A DNA stretch of 64,000 nucleotides from Thermoleophilaceae bacterium (GTDB lineage: Bacteria; Actinomycetota; Thermoleophilia; Solirubrobacterales; Thermoleophilaceae). The notes under the pieces were generated by a model. The model saw only the letters and a program-made list of their open reading frames with translations. It was not told where the DNA came from and did not search any database. The translations under genes were made by a program, and so were the position numbers. The stretch lies in the NCBI GenBank assembly GCA_036378175.1, contig DASUWY010000001.1, positions 62,001-126,000 on the forward strand, given 5' to 3'. Below are positions 25,496-35,159 of the stretch, in pieces (within the stretch, counting starts at the first letter, position 1; every line of letters begins with the position of its first letter).

Positions 25496-26478
25496 GGCCG
25501 TTCGCATACGAGCGCGCCGAGGACGCATCCGCCGCGGTGGAGGCGCTGCGGGAACGCGGCAAGGGCGCGCGGTACCTGGGCGGCGGGACCAACCTCGTGG
25601 ACCTGATGAAGCTGGGGGTGGAGACGCCGGACGCTCTGATCGACGTGTCGCGCCTGCCGCTGCGCGCGATCGAGGACACGCCGGACGGCGGGCTGCGCAT
25701 CGGGGCGGCGGTGCGCAACAGCGAGCTGGCGGCGGACCGCCGAGTGCGCGAGCGCTACCCACTGCTCGCCCTCGCGCTCCTCTCCGGTGCGTCCGGGCAG
25801 CTGCGCAACCTCGCCACCGTGGGCGGCAATCTGCTGCAGCGCACGCGCTGCTCGTACTTCCAGGACATTTCGAAACCGTGCAACAAGCGCGCGCCGGGCT
25901 CAGGCTGTCCGGCCATCGAGGGCGACCATCGCAACCTCGCGATCATCGGTCACTCGGACTCCTGTGTCGCCACGCACCCGTCCGACATGGCCGTGGCGCT
26001 GGTGGCGCTCGACGCGGAGGTGGAGGTGCAGGGCGCCGATGGCGCGCGCACCATCCCGCTGCGCTCGCTCCACCGCCTGCCGGGTGACGAGCCGCAGCGT
26101 GACACGGTGCTCGAGCCGGGGGACCTGATCACGGCGGTGGAGCTCCCGCCGCTGGCCTTCGCCTCCACCTCCACCTACCGCAAGGTGCGCGACCGAGCCG
26201 CCTTCTCGTTTGCGGTGGTATCCGTGGCAGCCGCGGTGGATGTGGCCGATGGCGTGGTGCGCGACTGCCGGCTCGCTCTCGGCGGCGTGGCGCACGCGCC
26301 GTGGCGTGCCGAGCGGGCCGAGGAGGCGCTGCGCGGGCAGCCCGCCACCGAGGACAGCTTCGCCGCCGCTGCCGGCGCCGAGCTCGAGCAGGCGCGGCCG
26401 TTGCGCGACAACGCGTTCAAGGTGCCGCTCGCGCGCGCGGTGATCGTGCGAACGCTCACGGAGCTCTGCGGCGCATGA
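25492..26478 (+). CDS. Molybdenum hydroxylase FAD-binding medium subunit with extra Fe-S site
   Basis: A 328-residue protein. FAD-binding motifs are YLGGGTNLVDLMKLGV (residues 28-43) and NLATVGGNLLQRTRC near 107-120. Between them and the CO-dehydrogenase flavoprotein C-domain sits an insertion with four cysteines, C120, C130, C139 and C158 (CSYFQDISKPC, GSGC, HSDSC). This matches the [4Fe-4S] insertion of PaoB/YagS and 4-hydroxybenzoyl-CoA reductase. The genes are coupled at both ends. It accepts electrons from the small subunit and gives them to an acceptor that cannot be named from sequence. Confidence 0.92.
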   Translation: MRPFAYERAEDASAAVEALRERGKGARYLGGGTNLVDLMKLGVETPDALIDVSRLPLRAIEDTPDGGLRIGAAVRNSELAADRRVRERYPLLALALLSGASGQLRNLATVGGNLLQRTRCSYFQDISKPCNKRAPGSGCPAIEGDHRNLAIIGHSDSCVATHPSDMAVALVALDAEVEVQGADGARTIPLRSLHRLPGDEPQRDTVLEPGDLITAVELPPLAFASTSTYRKVRDRAAFSFAVVSVAAAVDVADGVVRDCRLALGGVAHAPWRAERAEEALRGQPATEDSFAAAAGAELEQARPLRDNAFKVPLARAVIVRTLTELCGA

Positions 26479-28565
26479 CCGCGACGGACACCCTCACGCA
26501 GGCCATCGGCACGCCGCGCAGCCGCATCGAGGGGCGCGAGAAGGTGACGGGGGAGGCTCGCTACGCGTACGAGTACCAGGCGGACAACGTGGCCTACGCC
26601 GAGCCCGTGCAGGCGTGGATCGCACGCGGCGAGATCCGCTCGCTGGACGCGACCGAGACCCTCGCCCACGCGGGGGTGATCGCCGTCATCTGGAACGACA
26701 ACGTGCCCAAGCTGGCGGATGACGCCGACGGCGAGCTGGCGCTCTTCCAGTCTCGCCGCGTGGCGTACCGCGGCCAGTACGTGGCGGCGGTGGTGGCGGA
26801 GACGCCCGAGAGCGCGCGGGAGGGCGCGCGGCTCCTGCGCATCGAGTACGACGATGAGCCGCACGACGTGATCCTGCGCGAGGACCACCCGAAGCTCTAC
26901 ACGCCGGAGAAGGTCAATCCCAGCTTCCCCGCCGAGCTCGAGAAGGGCGACGTTGACGGCGCGCTGGCTTCCGCGTCCGCGAGCGTGGACGTGACCTACC
27001 GCACGCCCGCCTTCCACAACAATCCGATGGAGCCGCACGCGACCATGGCGCTCTGGCAGGGCGGCGACCTCCTTCTCTACGACTCAAACCAGGGCGCGCC
27101 CGCGCATCGCGACGCCATCGCGAAGGTGTTCGACCTGCCAACGGAGCGCGTGCGCGTGATCTCGCCACACGTCGGTGGCGGCTTCGGCTCGAAGGGCACG
27201 CCGCGGCCACAGGCGATCCTTGCCGCGATTGCCGCGCGGGTGGTTGAGCGCCCGGTGAAGGTGGCCGTCACGCGCCAGCAGATGTTCGCCGTAACGGGCT
27301 ACCGCACGCCCACGATCCAGCGCATGCGCCTCGCCGCGGATGCCCACGGCCGCCTCACCGCCATCTCGCACGAGGTTGTGGAGCAGACGTCGACCCTGAA
27401 GGAATTTGCCGAGCAGACCGCGGTGGTCACGCGCGTGATGTACGCCGCTCCCAACCGCCTCACCACGCACAAGCTCGCGCGGCTCGACGTTCCCACGCCG
27501 TCCTGGATGCGCGCGCCCGGCGAGTGCCCGGGCATGTTCGCCCTCGAGTCGGCGATGGACGAGCTGGCGATCGCATGCGGGATCGACCCGATCGAGCTGC
27601 GCGTGCGCAATGACGCTCAGGTGGACCCGGAGGACGGCGAGACGCCGTTCAGCTCCCGCAACCTCGTGGGCTGCCTGCGCGAGGGCGCGCAGCGCTTCGG
27701 CTGGGCGGACCGCGACCCTGCGCCCGGGGCGCGGCGCGACGGCCGCTGGCTCGTGGGCACCGGCGTCGCGGCCTCCACCTACCCCGCCTACCGCCGCGCG
27801 GCAGAGGCGAGCGCCCGCGCGGAGGCGGATGGCAGCTTCGTCGTGCGCGTGGGCGCCGCCGACATCGGCACGGGCGCGCGCACGGCGCTCACGCAGATAG
27901 CCGCGGACGCACTGCACACGAGCACGGAGCGGGTGCACGTGGAGATCGGCGACAGCGCGCTGCCCAAGGCGGGCGTGGCCGGCGGGTCGATGGGCACCGC
28001 ATCGTGGGGCACCGCGGTGGTGCGTGCGTGCGAGGCGCTGCGCGCGAGGCTCGAGGCCGGTGAGCTGCCCGCCGAGGCTCACGCGGACACCTCCGAGGAG
28101 ATCGAGCAGCAGAAGAAGCTCGCGCGCCACGGCTTCGGCGCGCAGTTCGCCGAGGTGCGCGTGGACTCGGACAGCGGCGAGGTGCGCGTGCCGCGGCTGC
28201 TGGGCGTGTTCGCGGTGGGCCGCATCATCAATCCGAAGACGGCGCGCTCGCAGTTCATCGGCGGCATGACGATGGGCATGGGCATGGCGCTCCACGAGGA
28301 GAGCGTGATGGACCGCGAGTTCGGCGATTACCTCAACCGCGATCTCGCGCAGTACCACGTGCCGTCCGCCGCGGACGTGGTGAACATCGAGGCCGCCTGG
28401 CTGGACGAGGACGACCCCGAGCTCAACCCCATGGGGTCGAAGGGAATCGGCGAGATCGGCATCGTCGGCACCGCGGCCGCGATCGCGAACGCCGTACACC
28501 ACGCCACGGGCAAGCGGGTGCGTGAGCTGCCGATCCGGCTCGACCGCCTGATCGACGCAACCTGA
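26475..28565 (+). CDS. Molybdenum hydroxylase large catalytic subunit (PaoC/YagR-like aldehyde oxidoreductase)
   Basis: A 696-residue molybdopterin-binding subunit starting at ATG 26475 (ATGA overlap). GEARYAYEYQADNVAYAEPV opens the a/b hammerhead domain. HVGGGFGSKG, WMRAPGECPGMFALESAMDE and GVAGGSMGTASWGTAVVRA bind the cofactor. The catalytic Glu is in GSKGIGEIGIVG near residue 660. The length and PaoABC-like small subunits suggest oxidation of aldehydes rather than xanthine or CO; that is inference. No XdhC/MoCo insertion factor is adjacent. Confidence 0.92.
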   Translation: MTATDTLTQAIGTPRSRIEGREKVTGEARYAYEYQADNVAYAEPVQAWIARGEIRSLDATETLAHAGVIAVIWNDNVPKLADDADGELALFQSRRVAYRGQYVAAVVAETPESAREGARLLRIEYDDEPHDVILREDHPKLYTPEKVNPSFPAELEKGDVDGALASASASVDVTYRTPAFHNNPMEPHATMALWQGGDLLLYDSNQGAPAHRDAIAKVFDLPTERVRVISPHVGGGFGSKGTPRPQAILAAIAARVVERPVKVAVTRQQMFAVTGYRTPTIQRMRLAADAHGRLTAISHEVVEQTSTLKEFAEQTAVVTRVMYAAPNRLTTHKLARLDVPTPSWMRAPGECPGMFALESAMDELAIACGIDPIELRVRNDAQVDPEDGETPFSSRNLVGCLREGAQRFGWADRDPAPGARRDGRWLVGTGVAASTYPAYRRAAEASARAEADGSFVVRVGAADIGTGARTALTQIAADALHTSTERVHVEIGDSALPKAGVAGGSMGTASWGTAVVRACEALRARLEAGELPAEAHADTSEEIEQQKKLARHGFGAQFAEVRVDSDSGEVRVPRLLGVFAVGRIINPKTARSQFIGGMTMGMGMALHEESVMDREFGDYLNRDLAQYHVPSAADVVNIEAAWLDEDDPELNPMGSKGIGEIGIVGTAAAIANAVHHATGKRVRELPIRLDRLIDAT

Positions 28566-28599
28566 CCTGAGCGCGATTGCGCCGAGGGCCACCGGGTAG

Positions 28600-30093
28600 G
28601 TGGTGCTGGTGCGCTTCAAGGGCCCCCTCGCCAACAGCTACCCGGCTGCTGTGGCGCTCGTGCTGTGTGCGCTCGTCCCGTACCTGGTTCTCAGCACGGC
28701 GCTCACGCCGCTCACTCCGCTCATCTCGAAGAGCCTGGGGCTCAGCCAGCAGGCCATGCAGCTCACCTTCGGCATGGCCAACGCCGCCTATGCGTTCGGC
28801 ACCGTGGCGGCCGTGCAGTTCGCTGTTCACCTGCGCGGGCGGCGCATGCTGCTCGGCTACGCCCTGCTGTTCGTGATCGGCTCCGTGCTCGCGGCAGGAG
28901 CCTGGACGCCCGGGCTGTTCATAGCCGGCCACATCGTGCAGGGCCTCTGCACCAGCCTGATGCTGATCGCCGCCGTGCCGCCGCTCGTGATCGGCTGGCC
29001 GTCATCGAAGATGCCGTGGACCGGCGCGACCATGAACATGGGCATCTTCGGCGCGGTGGCGCTCGGCCCCGTGATCGGCGGGGTTCAGGCGGGGGCGAGC
29101 GCATGGCGGCCGCTCTTCTGGATCGTGGCGGGCGTGGGTGCGCTGGCGCTGCTGTTCGTGGTGCTCACGTTCGAGGACCAGGAGCCGCAGGACAGGAGCG
29201 CCCCGTGGGACTGGGTGGCGCAGGGCCTGGCCGGGGTTGGCTGCGCGGCCGTGTTCTTCGGCGCGTCCGAGCTGGAGACCCATCCGTTCGTCAGCCCGAT
29301 CGTGCTGATCCCGCTGCTCGGCGGCCTCGCGCTCGTGTTCGTGCTCGTGGCGTACGAGTACCTAGCGGAGAACCCGCTGATGCCGATGCGCTCGCTATCG
29401 AGCACCTTTCCGGTCGCCGGCATCGTAGTGGCGATCACGGCCGGGGCCGCCTCCGTTGCGATCGTGGAGCTGGTGCAGATGGCGCTCCAGACGAAGATGT
29501 CGCCCACCCACCTCGGCATGCTTTTCTGGCCCGAGTTCGGAGGCGCGGTCGCAACAGCCATGCTGTTCGGGCTGATCTTCCGCACGCGGTTCGTGCCGCT
29601 GCTCGCGTTCCTCGGGCTGCTCACGCTGGCCGCCGGGGCGGCCGTGTTCACCGGCGTCACGAGCGGGAGCGATGCGATCGTGCTGGTGGGCTCCGGGCTC
29701 GTGGGGCTCGGCGTGGGAGCGTCCGTGTCGCCCGCGCTGTTCGCCGCGGGCTTCTCCCTGAAGAACGAGCAGCTGCCCCGCGTGTTCGCTCTGATCGAGC
29801 TGCTGCGCGGCGTGGCCGCGTTCATGGTGGGGCCGATCCTGCTGCACGTGGCGCAGACCGTCGGCGGCAACCCGCGGTCCGGCACCAAGACTGCGATCTG
29901 GATCTGCCTCGGCATAGCCGTGGCGGGCGCCGCGATCTCCGCGCTCGTGGTGCTGCTCGGCCGTGCCCGGCTTCAGGCGCCGGACCTCGACACGTGGCTC
30001 GAGGGCGAGGGCCCGGCGATCGACTCGCCGCCGTTGCTCGCCGCGGTGCGCGGTGAGCGCGAGGCGGTCGGCACGGGCGTGTCGGGGCTGTAG
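28600..30093 (+). CDS. MFS transporter (drug/H+ antiporter-like)
   Basis: A 497-residue protein with about 12-14 membrane helices. The N-terminal helix VALVLCALVPYLVLSTALTP, the motif A-like region FAVHLRGRRMLLGYAL and VALGPVIGGVQAGASAWRPL (motif C-like) place it in the DHA2-like MFS. The starting GTG at 28600 is preceded by GGTAGGTG. The cytoplasmic tail after the last helix (DLDTWLEGEGPAIDSPPL) looks genuine. It overlaps the 3' end of the convergent radical SAM gene by 121 bp, which is unusually long. The substrate is unknown. Confidence 0.83.
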   Translation: MVLVRFKGPLANSYPAAVALVLCALVPYLVLSTALTPLTPLISKSLGLSQQAMQLTFGMANAAYAFGTVAAVQFAVHLRGRRMLLGYALLFVIGSVLAAGAWTPGLFIAGHIVQGLCTSLMLIAAVPPLVIGWPSSKMPWTGATMNMGIFGAVALGPVIGGVQAGASAWRPLFWIVAGVGALALLFVVLTFEDQEPQDRSAPWDWVAQGLAGVGCAAVFFGASELETHPFVSPIVLIPLLGGLALVFVLVAYEYLAENPLMPMRSLSSTFPVAGIVVAITAGAASVAIVELVQMALQTKMSPTHLGMLFWPEFGGAVATAMLFGLIFRTRFVPLLAFLGLLTLAAGAAVFTGVTSGSDAIVLVGSGLVGLGVGASVSPALFAAGFSLKNEQLPRVFALIELLRGVAAFMVGPILLHVAQTVGGNPRSGTKTAIWICLGIAVAGAAISALVVLLGRARLQAPDLDTWLEGEGPAIDSPPLLAAVRGEREAVGTGVSGL

Positions 30094-31637
30094 AACGCCG
30101 CCTCGCCGCCGTCTCGCACGGCCTCGCGCGAGAAGGAGATCAGGTGGTGCGACACCATCGCGGCGTTGATGAGCCCCTCGATCTGGCCGCGGCGGAGCGC
30201 GAATGCCGCCGTGCGCCAGAACTCGCGCCGGTAGTCCGAGCGCAGTCCGATGTTCCACAGCATCCGGCCGGTGATCGCGAGGCCACGCTTGATGTTGGCC
30301 GCGTTCAGACGGGCACGGCTGTTGGGCAGTTCGCGCCGGTTGGGATAGGTGTGGACGATCTGATGCCGGAAGCGGCCGAGCACGGCGGCCGGCTCGTACG
30401 CTCCGCGCACCAGCCTGCGCCACCCTTCGAGGACCGTGTCGTAAGGCAGCAGGAAGTCCACGTTCGACACGCGTCCCGGCTCGTCCAAGATCCGCCCGGC
30501 CTCCTCGAGCCTGCGCCACAGCGGCGTGCGTGGAAGGGCGTAGAGCACGTTCATCGTGAGCAGCGGGATCTGCGATGCGTCGATGAACTCGAGGATCGCG
30601 TCGTAGCTGTCGGGCGTGTCGGAGTCGAGCCCGACGATGATCCCGGACACCACCTCGAGGCCGTACGAGTTGAAGGTCTCCACGGCGTCGATGATCTCGA
30701 GCGTCGCGTTCTGCGTCTTCTTCATCTCGCGCAGCGCTTCCTTGTCCGGCGTCTCGATGCCGCAGAAGATCGTCTGGAAGTTCGCCTCCCTCATCAGCGC
30801 CAGGATCCGCGGCCGCTTGGCGGCGTTGAGCGTTCCCTCGCAGCAGAAGGCCACGGGGAACCCGCGCTCCTCCTGCCAGCGCACCAGCTCCTCGAGCAGC
30901 TCGACGGCGGCCTTCGGATTGCCGACGAAGTTGTCGTCCACGAAGTAGACGACCCCCGGATTGCCATTTGCGAGGATCGCGTCCAGCTCCGCCGTCACGC
31001 GCGCGGGTGACTTCACCCGCGGCTTGCGGCCGTACAGCTCCGGGATGTCGCAGAACTCACAGCGATACGGGCAGCCGCTCGACCACTGCACGCTGGCGAT
31101 CAGGTAGTCGCGCATGTGGAGAAAGTGGTACGCCGGCATCGGGAACTCCTCGAGCGGCAGCCGGTCCTCGGTCACGTAGACCTCCTGCTCCTCGGGCGGC
31201 GCGACGCTCCGCTCGAGGCGGGCGACGATCTGGTCGGTGGCATCGCCCAGCTCGCCCACGTGGAGGATGTCCGGCTCCGGGTACCACGCCGGCTCGCCGG
31301 AGACGGACGGGCCGCCGAGCACCGTCAGGGCGCCCGCCGCGCGCGCCCGCCGCACCAGCGCATCGATGCGAGCACGCTGCACATGCATGCCCGTGGTCAT
31401 CACCACGTCGGCCCAGCGGAGATCCTCGTCGTCGAGCGGGGCCACGTTCTCGTCCACGAAGCGCACGTCCCAGTGCGCGGGCAGGTGACCAGCCACCGTC
31501 AGGATCCCCTGGCACGGCATGAACGCCCTCACTCCGAGCAGTGGGAAGGCATGGTCGAAGGTGCCGAATGAATGCGTGTACGCGGGCGCGACGCAGAGCA
31601 CGCGCCGCCTCGCCGAGCGGCCTCTGTGGACTCTCAC
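29973..31637 (-). CDS. Cobalamin-binding-type radical SAM protein (DUF4070-like)
   Basis: A 554-residue protein. The N-terminal 150 residues form a Rossmann-like B12-binding domain (RVLCVAPAYTHSFGTF, ADVVMTTGMHVQR, GALTVLGGPSVSGE). The radical SAM domain has the cluster motif CPYRCEFC at C189, C193 and C196. After it comes a DUF4070-like C-domain with PNRRELPNSRARLNAANIKR. Related families methylate hopanoids or phosphonates and modify peptides. The start GTG at 31635-31637 has AAGGGG close upstream. The last 40 residues overlap the MFS transporter and are low-complexity, so the true end may be earlier. The substrate is not predictable. Confidence 0.85.
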   Translation of the reverse strand: MRVHRGRSARRRVLCVAPAYTHSFGTFDHAFPLLGVRAFMPCQGILTVAGHLPAHWDVRFVDENVAPLDDEDLRWADVVMTTGMHVQRARIDALVRRARAAGALTVLGGPSVSGEPAWYPEPDILHVGELGDATDQIVARLERSVAPPEEQEVYVTEDRLPLEEFPMPAYHFLHMRDYLIASVQWSSGCPYRCEFCDIPELYGRKPRVKSPARVTAELDAILANGNPGVVYFVDDNFVGNPKAAVELLEELVRWQEERGFPVAFCCEGTLNAAKRPRILALMREANFQTIFCGIETPDKEALREMKKTQNATLEIIDAVETFNSYGLEVVSGIIVGLDSDTPDSYDAILEFIDASQIPLLTMNVLYALPRTPLWRRLEEAGRILDEPGRVSNVDFLLPYDTVLEGWRRLVRGAYEPAAVLGRFRHQIVHTYPNRRELPNSRARLNAANIKRGLAITGRMLWNIGLRSDYRREFWRTAAFALRRGQIEGLINAAMVSHHLISFSREAVRDGGEAAFYSPDTPVPTASRSPRTAASNGGESIAGPSPSSHVSRSGA

Positions 31638-31703
31638 GCGCCCCTTGATGCCCTGAAAGCACCCGCGCGCCGCAGGGCATTGTCACCCCGATGACCGCGG
31701 CGC

Positions 31704-32714
31704 TCAGGGTGCGGGCGCGGCGCCGGCGAGTTCGAGCGGGGCGGCTTCGGGCAGCGGCTCCGCCAGCCGCGCGCCATTCCGGCGCACGGCGAGGTAGCCG
31801 AGCGCACCGGCGGGCAGCGTGCCCCAGTAGCTGATCAGCCTGTAGAGCAGGACGGCGGCGAGCACGTGCCGTCCGGCCACTCCGCCCGCGGCGAGCGTGA
31901 GCGCGAGGCTCCCCTCGACCAGTCCCAGGCCGCCGGGCGTTATCGGCAGGAACGAAACCAGCTGCGCTGCGCAGTAGCCCATGAGGAAGACGCCCCACGG
32001 CGGGGTTCCCCCGACCGCGTAGAACGTGGCGGCAAGACACGCCGCGTCGGCCGCCCAGCCGCCGAGAAAGAAACCGCTGGAAGCGGTCACATCCCGTCTA
32101 GTGAGCTTCATGCGAGACAGACGTGCGCCCAGACGCCCTCCGCGCTGTCCCAGAAGGCGTTCGAGCTGCCCCCGCCGTGCGAGCAGCAGCGCTGCGACGC
32201 CGCACAGGAGCGCCAGCGCAAGAGCGGCGCAGGCGGCGAGCCGAAGGTCGGCTACGGCCGGCCCGTCCCGGCTCCCGGCGATCTGGCTGCCGGCGATCGC
32301 GAGCACGCCCAGGGCGCCGACGTACAGCAGGGAACTCATGAGCAGCACCCACGCGGTCTCGCTGCTCTTCAGCTCGCGGCGGCGCAGCTCGCGGAAGTTG
32401 AGGAGGTTCGCCAGCACGTAGCCGGCCGGAAGGAAGTTGCTGAGGCACTGCGCCGCCACGGACAGCGAGGCGAGCCAGCGGAGACTCAGCGGCCGACCCA
32501 CCGCGTTAAGGAGCCGGCGCTGACCGGCCGCGTACGCCACGTAAGAGAGGAGTTCGCATACGACGGCCACCGAAACCCAGCCGAGCAGGGGATGGGACAC
32601 CAGCTGCGCCGCCTGCCCGAGCTGGCCATGGCCACCGACCACGACTCGCATCGCAAGCGCGGACACGAGCAAGGCGGCGAGCGCGCCGGCGGCGCGCCTG
32701 GACCGTCCTCTCAT
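31704..32714 (-). CDS. YbhN/AglD-like integral membrane protein (UPF0104/LPG synthase TM family)
   Basis: A 336-residue protein with eight or nine predicted membrane helices. The family hallmarks are FLPAGYVLANLLNFRELRRR and the SFLPITPGGLGLVEGSLAL stretch, the conserved PGGLG loop of this family. Such proteins are membrane segments of lysylphosphatidylglycerol synthases or stand-alone putative flippases. Start ATG at 32712-32714. It lies on the minus strand between the radical SAM gene and qcrB with about 97 bp to qcrB. It could move a lipid-linked glycan or a lipid; this is inference. Confidence 0.8.
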   Translation of the reverse strand: MRGRSRRAAGALAALLVSALAMRVVVGGHGQLGQAAQLVSHPLLGWVSVAVVCELLSYVAYAAGQRRLLNAVGRPLSLRWLASLSVAAQCLSNFLPAGYVLANLLNFRELRRRELKSSETAWVLLMSSLLYVGALGVLAIAGSQIAGSRDGPAVADLRLAACAALALALLCGVAALLLARRGQLERLLGQRGGRLGARLSRMKLTRRDVTASSGFFLGGWAADAACLAATFYAVGGTPPWGVFLMGYCAAQLVSFLPITPGGLGLVEGSLALTLAAGGVAGRHVLAAVLLYRLISYWGTLPAGALGYLAVRRNGARLAEPLPEAAPLELAGAAPAP

Positions 32715-32811
32715 CGTTCGCACGCGGGCACCGCCACTCGGTGGCGAGTCTAGCCCCGGCCCGGCGCCCAGCACAGGGGCTGACGTCAGCTGGCCGACGC
32801 CTGGGTTCCCC

Positions 32812-34167
32812 TTACGCGTTGGCGGCCTGGGCCTCTGCCTCGGCGGCCTCGCGAACCGCCTCGACCTTCTCTATCGACTGCAGCTCGCGGCAGACGCTGC
32901 GGGTTACGAAAAATGCAACGACCGGCAGCACCCATACGAGCCCCCGGTAGATCCAGATCTGCTCCTGATAGCTCCAGCCGAGGAACAGGTAGATCCGGTC
33001 GGCAGCGCCGGCGAAGAAGATCAGGAACACCCAGAGCAGGAACGCGACCCCGAACGCGGTGCGCCCGGGCGCGTCGCGCGGGCGGTCGAGGAGGTTGTGG
33101 AAGCCCCGCTGCGGGGTGAAGCGCCGCTCGAGCCAAGGCCACGCCAGGAGCACGCCCATCACGATCAGCGGGAACAGGGCGCCGCCCCAGAACGGGTTCG
33201 GGACGAGGGTGTAGTTGCCGATCGTCACGTCGAAGTGCGGGACGAGCCGCAGCGCGCCGATCAGCCAGCCGAGGTACCAGTCGGGCTGCGCGCCGTTGGT
33301 GCCCTCGGCCAGGTGATAGGGACCCCACAGCCAGATCGGGTTGATCTGGATCAGGCCGCCGAGGAGAAACAGGAGTCCCGCCACGCCGAGCATGAGCCCG
33401 AGCGAGCGCGGCGCCTGGCCGGGGAAGGTGGGCACCCCGATCAGCTTGCGGTTGGTGGCCCGTCTCTCCTTGCGGAACTGCGTGTGGTGCCGCGAGGCCA
33501 CCAGCGTGAGGTGCACCGCGATCATCGTGCCGATCAGCACCGGGAGGATGAACACGTGGGCGATGAACAGGCGCGACTCGAACGACGGGTCGCCCGGATA
33601 GGGAGCGCCCCAGACGAGCAGGGCGAGATTGCCGCCGACGAACGGGAGCGAGAGCGCCACCCCGTACCCGATCGCGAGCCCCATTCCCGAGAGCAGGTCG
33701 TCCACCATCGAGTAGCCGGCGTAGCCCTCGAGAAGCGTGGCGAACAGCATGAGGATGCCGATGATGTAGGTGAGCTCGCGGGGCTTCCGGAAGGCGCCCG
33801 TGAAGAAGATGCGGATGAGATGTAGGACGATCGCCGCCACGAACACGTTGGCGGCCCAATGGTGCGTCTGGCGAATGAGCAGGCCGGCCTTGACGTGGAA
33901 CGAGATGTCCACCACCGACTTGTAGGCCTCGCTCATCTTCTGTCCCTGCAGCGGTGCGTACGTGCCGTGGTAGACGGTGTCCGCCAGGCTCGGATGGAAG
34001 AAGAACGTGAGGTAGGTGCCGGTGGCCACGAGCACGATGAACGCGTACAGCGCCACCTCGCCGAGCAGGAACGACCAGTGGTCGGGGAAGAGGTAGCGCA
34101 GCGTCGCCTTGAGGAACGGCGCGGCGCCGCTGCGCGAGTCGAGGAAGCGGACGGCTCTGCGGATCAT
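32812..34167 (-). CDS. qcrB: Cytochrome b of the cytochrome bc complex
   Basis: A 451-residue integral membrane protein with eight or more helices. The haem-ligand histidines lie in THHWAANVFVAAIVLHLIRI and in RLFIAHVFILPVLIGTMIAV. The Qo-site region includes the conserved NPFWGGALFPLIV-type loop. The last helices end in a charged tail (ESIEKVEAVREAAEAE-like). It is shorter than the about 540 residues of mycobacterial QcrB. Start ATG 34165-34167 overlaps the stop of qcrA (TGATG). It oxidises menaquinol and reduces the Rieske protein and the cytochrome c of this operon. Confidence 0.93.
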   Translation of the reverse strand: MIRRAVRFLDSRSGAAPFLKATLRYLFPDHWSFLLGEVALYAFIVLVATGTYLTFFFHPSLADTVYHGTYAPLQGQKMSEAYKSVVDISFHVKAGLLIRQTHHWAANVFVAAIVLHLIRIFFTGAFRKPRELTYIIGILMLFATLLEGYAGYSMVDDLLSGMGLAIGYGVALSLPFVGGNLALLVWGAPYPGDPSFESRLFIAHVFILPVLIGTMIAVHLTLVASRHHTQFRKERRATNRKLIGVPTFPGQAPRSLGLMLGVAGLLFLLGGLIQINPIWLWGPYHLAEGTNGAQPDWYLGWLIGALRLVPHFDVTIGNYTLVPNPFWGGALFPLIVMGVLLAWPWLERRFTPQRGFHNLLDRPRDAPGRTAFGVAFLLWVFLIFFAGAADRIYLFLGWSYQEQIWIYRGLVWVLPVVAFFVTRSVCRELQSIEKVEAVREAAEAEAQAANA

Positions 34168-35159
34168 CAGCGGTCCTGGGTGATCGGGCCCTTCATGCGC
34201 ACGCCCCACCACGACGGGCCGACCGGGCCGGAGAAGTTGCCCGCCGCGCGCAGGTGGCCCGCGCTGTCGATCATCAGCGGGAGTTGCGGGAGGTTGCGGC
34301 CGGCGGGGCCGAACAGCACCTTCCCTGCTCTTGCGGGATCGAAGGTCGAGTAGTGACAGGGACAGACCAGCGCGGGCTCTGGTTGAGTCGGTGGGAAGGT
34401 GGGCTTGCGATAGAGCGCGATGGCACAGCCCGCGTGGGTGCAGATCTTCGAGTACGCCAAAATGCCCTGCGGAGCCCAGTTGCGGCGCGAGCGCGGCAGC
34501 CTCAGCGCGCTCGGCTGGAGCCGGATGATCACCACGGGCGCGGCGATGTTGTCGCGCGCCGAGTGCTCGGGGTAGGCCGTGTAGAAGGTCTCCATCTCGA
34601 TGTCGGAGGCCTTGATGGGCGCCCCGTCTTCGCTCAGCAGGCGCTTGCCCCGCCGCCACGGGGTCCAGTTCAGCTCGAACGGGTCGAAAGCTGGACCGAA
34701 CGAGATCGCCGGCGCGATCGCCGCCACCCCGAGGGCGCCGGCCGCTGCCGCGGCGGCTCCCTGCACCAGCCGCTTGCGGGTGAAGCGGCTGCCGCTCTCC
34801 CGCACGATCTGAGCCACCTCGCCCTGCTCGATCGGATGCTCGGGCTCGGGATAGTCCTCTTCGAGCTCCTCGGTCACGATGAGCCGCTTGCTGAGGAGGA
34901 CGAGCGCGAGACCCATCAGGAGCAGCGATCCGCCAAGGGCGATTCCCTCGTACTGCGTCCGCATCGGCCAGCTTCCCGTGGCGAGCACTACGACGAAGCC
35001 CACGGAGAAGATCGCCGAGAGGAGCAGCAGGCCCACGAGAGCCAGTTCCGCCCCCGGCGAAGTCGAGCCCTCCGCCACTATTCGCTTGCGCCTGCCCTTG
35101 CCGGTCACTGCGCCGGCCAGCGCGCCGAATACGAACGAGAACACCCTCAGCCGTCTCAT
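34167..35159 (-). CDS. qcrA: Rieske iron-sulfur protein of the bc complex
   Basis: A 330-residue protein. The two cluster-binding loops are CTHAGC near residues 239-244 and CPCHYSTFD near 264-272. Three N-terminal hydrophobic segments (around 40-60, 70-92 and 130-160) match the actinobacterial QcrA layout. The third is preceded by RFTRKRLVQG, a twin-arginine-like signal. Start ATG 35157-35159 overlaps the qcrC stop as ATGA. It shuttles electrons from the quinol site of cytochrome b to the cytochrome c subunit on the outer face of the membrane. Confidence 0.93.
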   Translation of the reverse strand: MRRLRVFSFVFGALAGAVTGKGRRKRIVAEGSTSPGAELALVGLLLLSAIFSVGFVVVLATGSWPMRTQYEGIALGGSLLLMGLALVLLSKRLIVTEELEEDYPEPEHPIEQGEVAQIVRESGSRFTRKRLVQGAAAAAAGALGVAAIAPAISFGPAFDPFELNWTPWRRGKRLLSEDGAPIKASDIEMETFYTAYPEHSARDNIAAPVVIIRLQPSALRLPRSRRNWAPQGILAYSKICTHAGCAIALYRKPTFPPTQPEPALVCPCHYSTFDPARAGKVLFGPAGRNLPQLPLMIDSAGHLRAAGNFSGPVGPSWWGVRMKGPITQDR

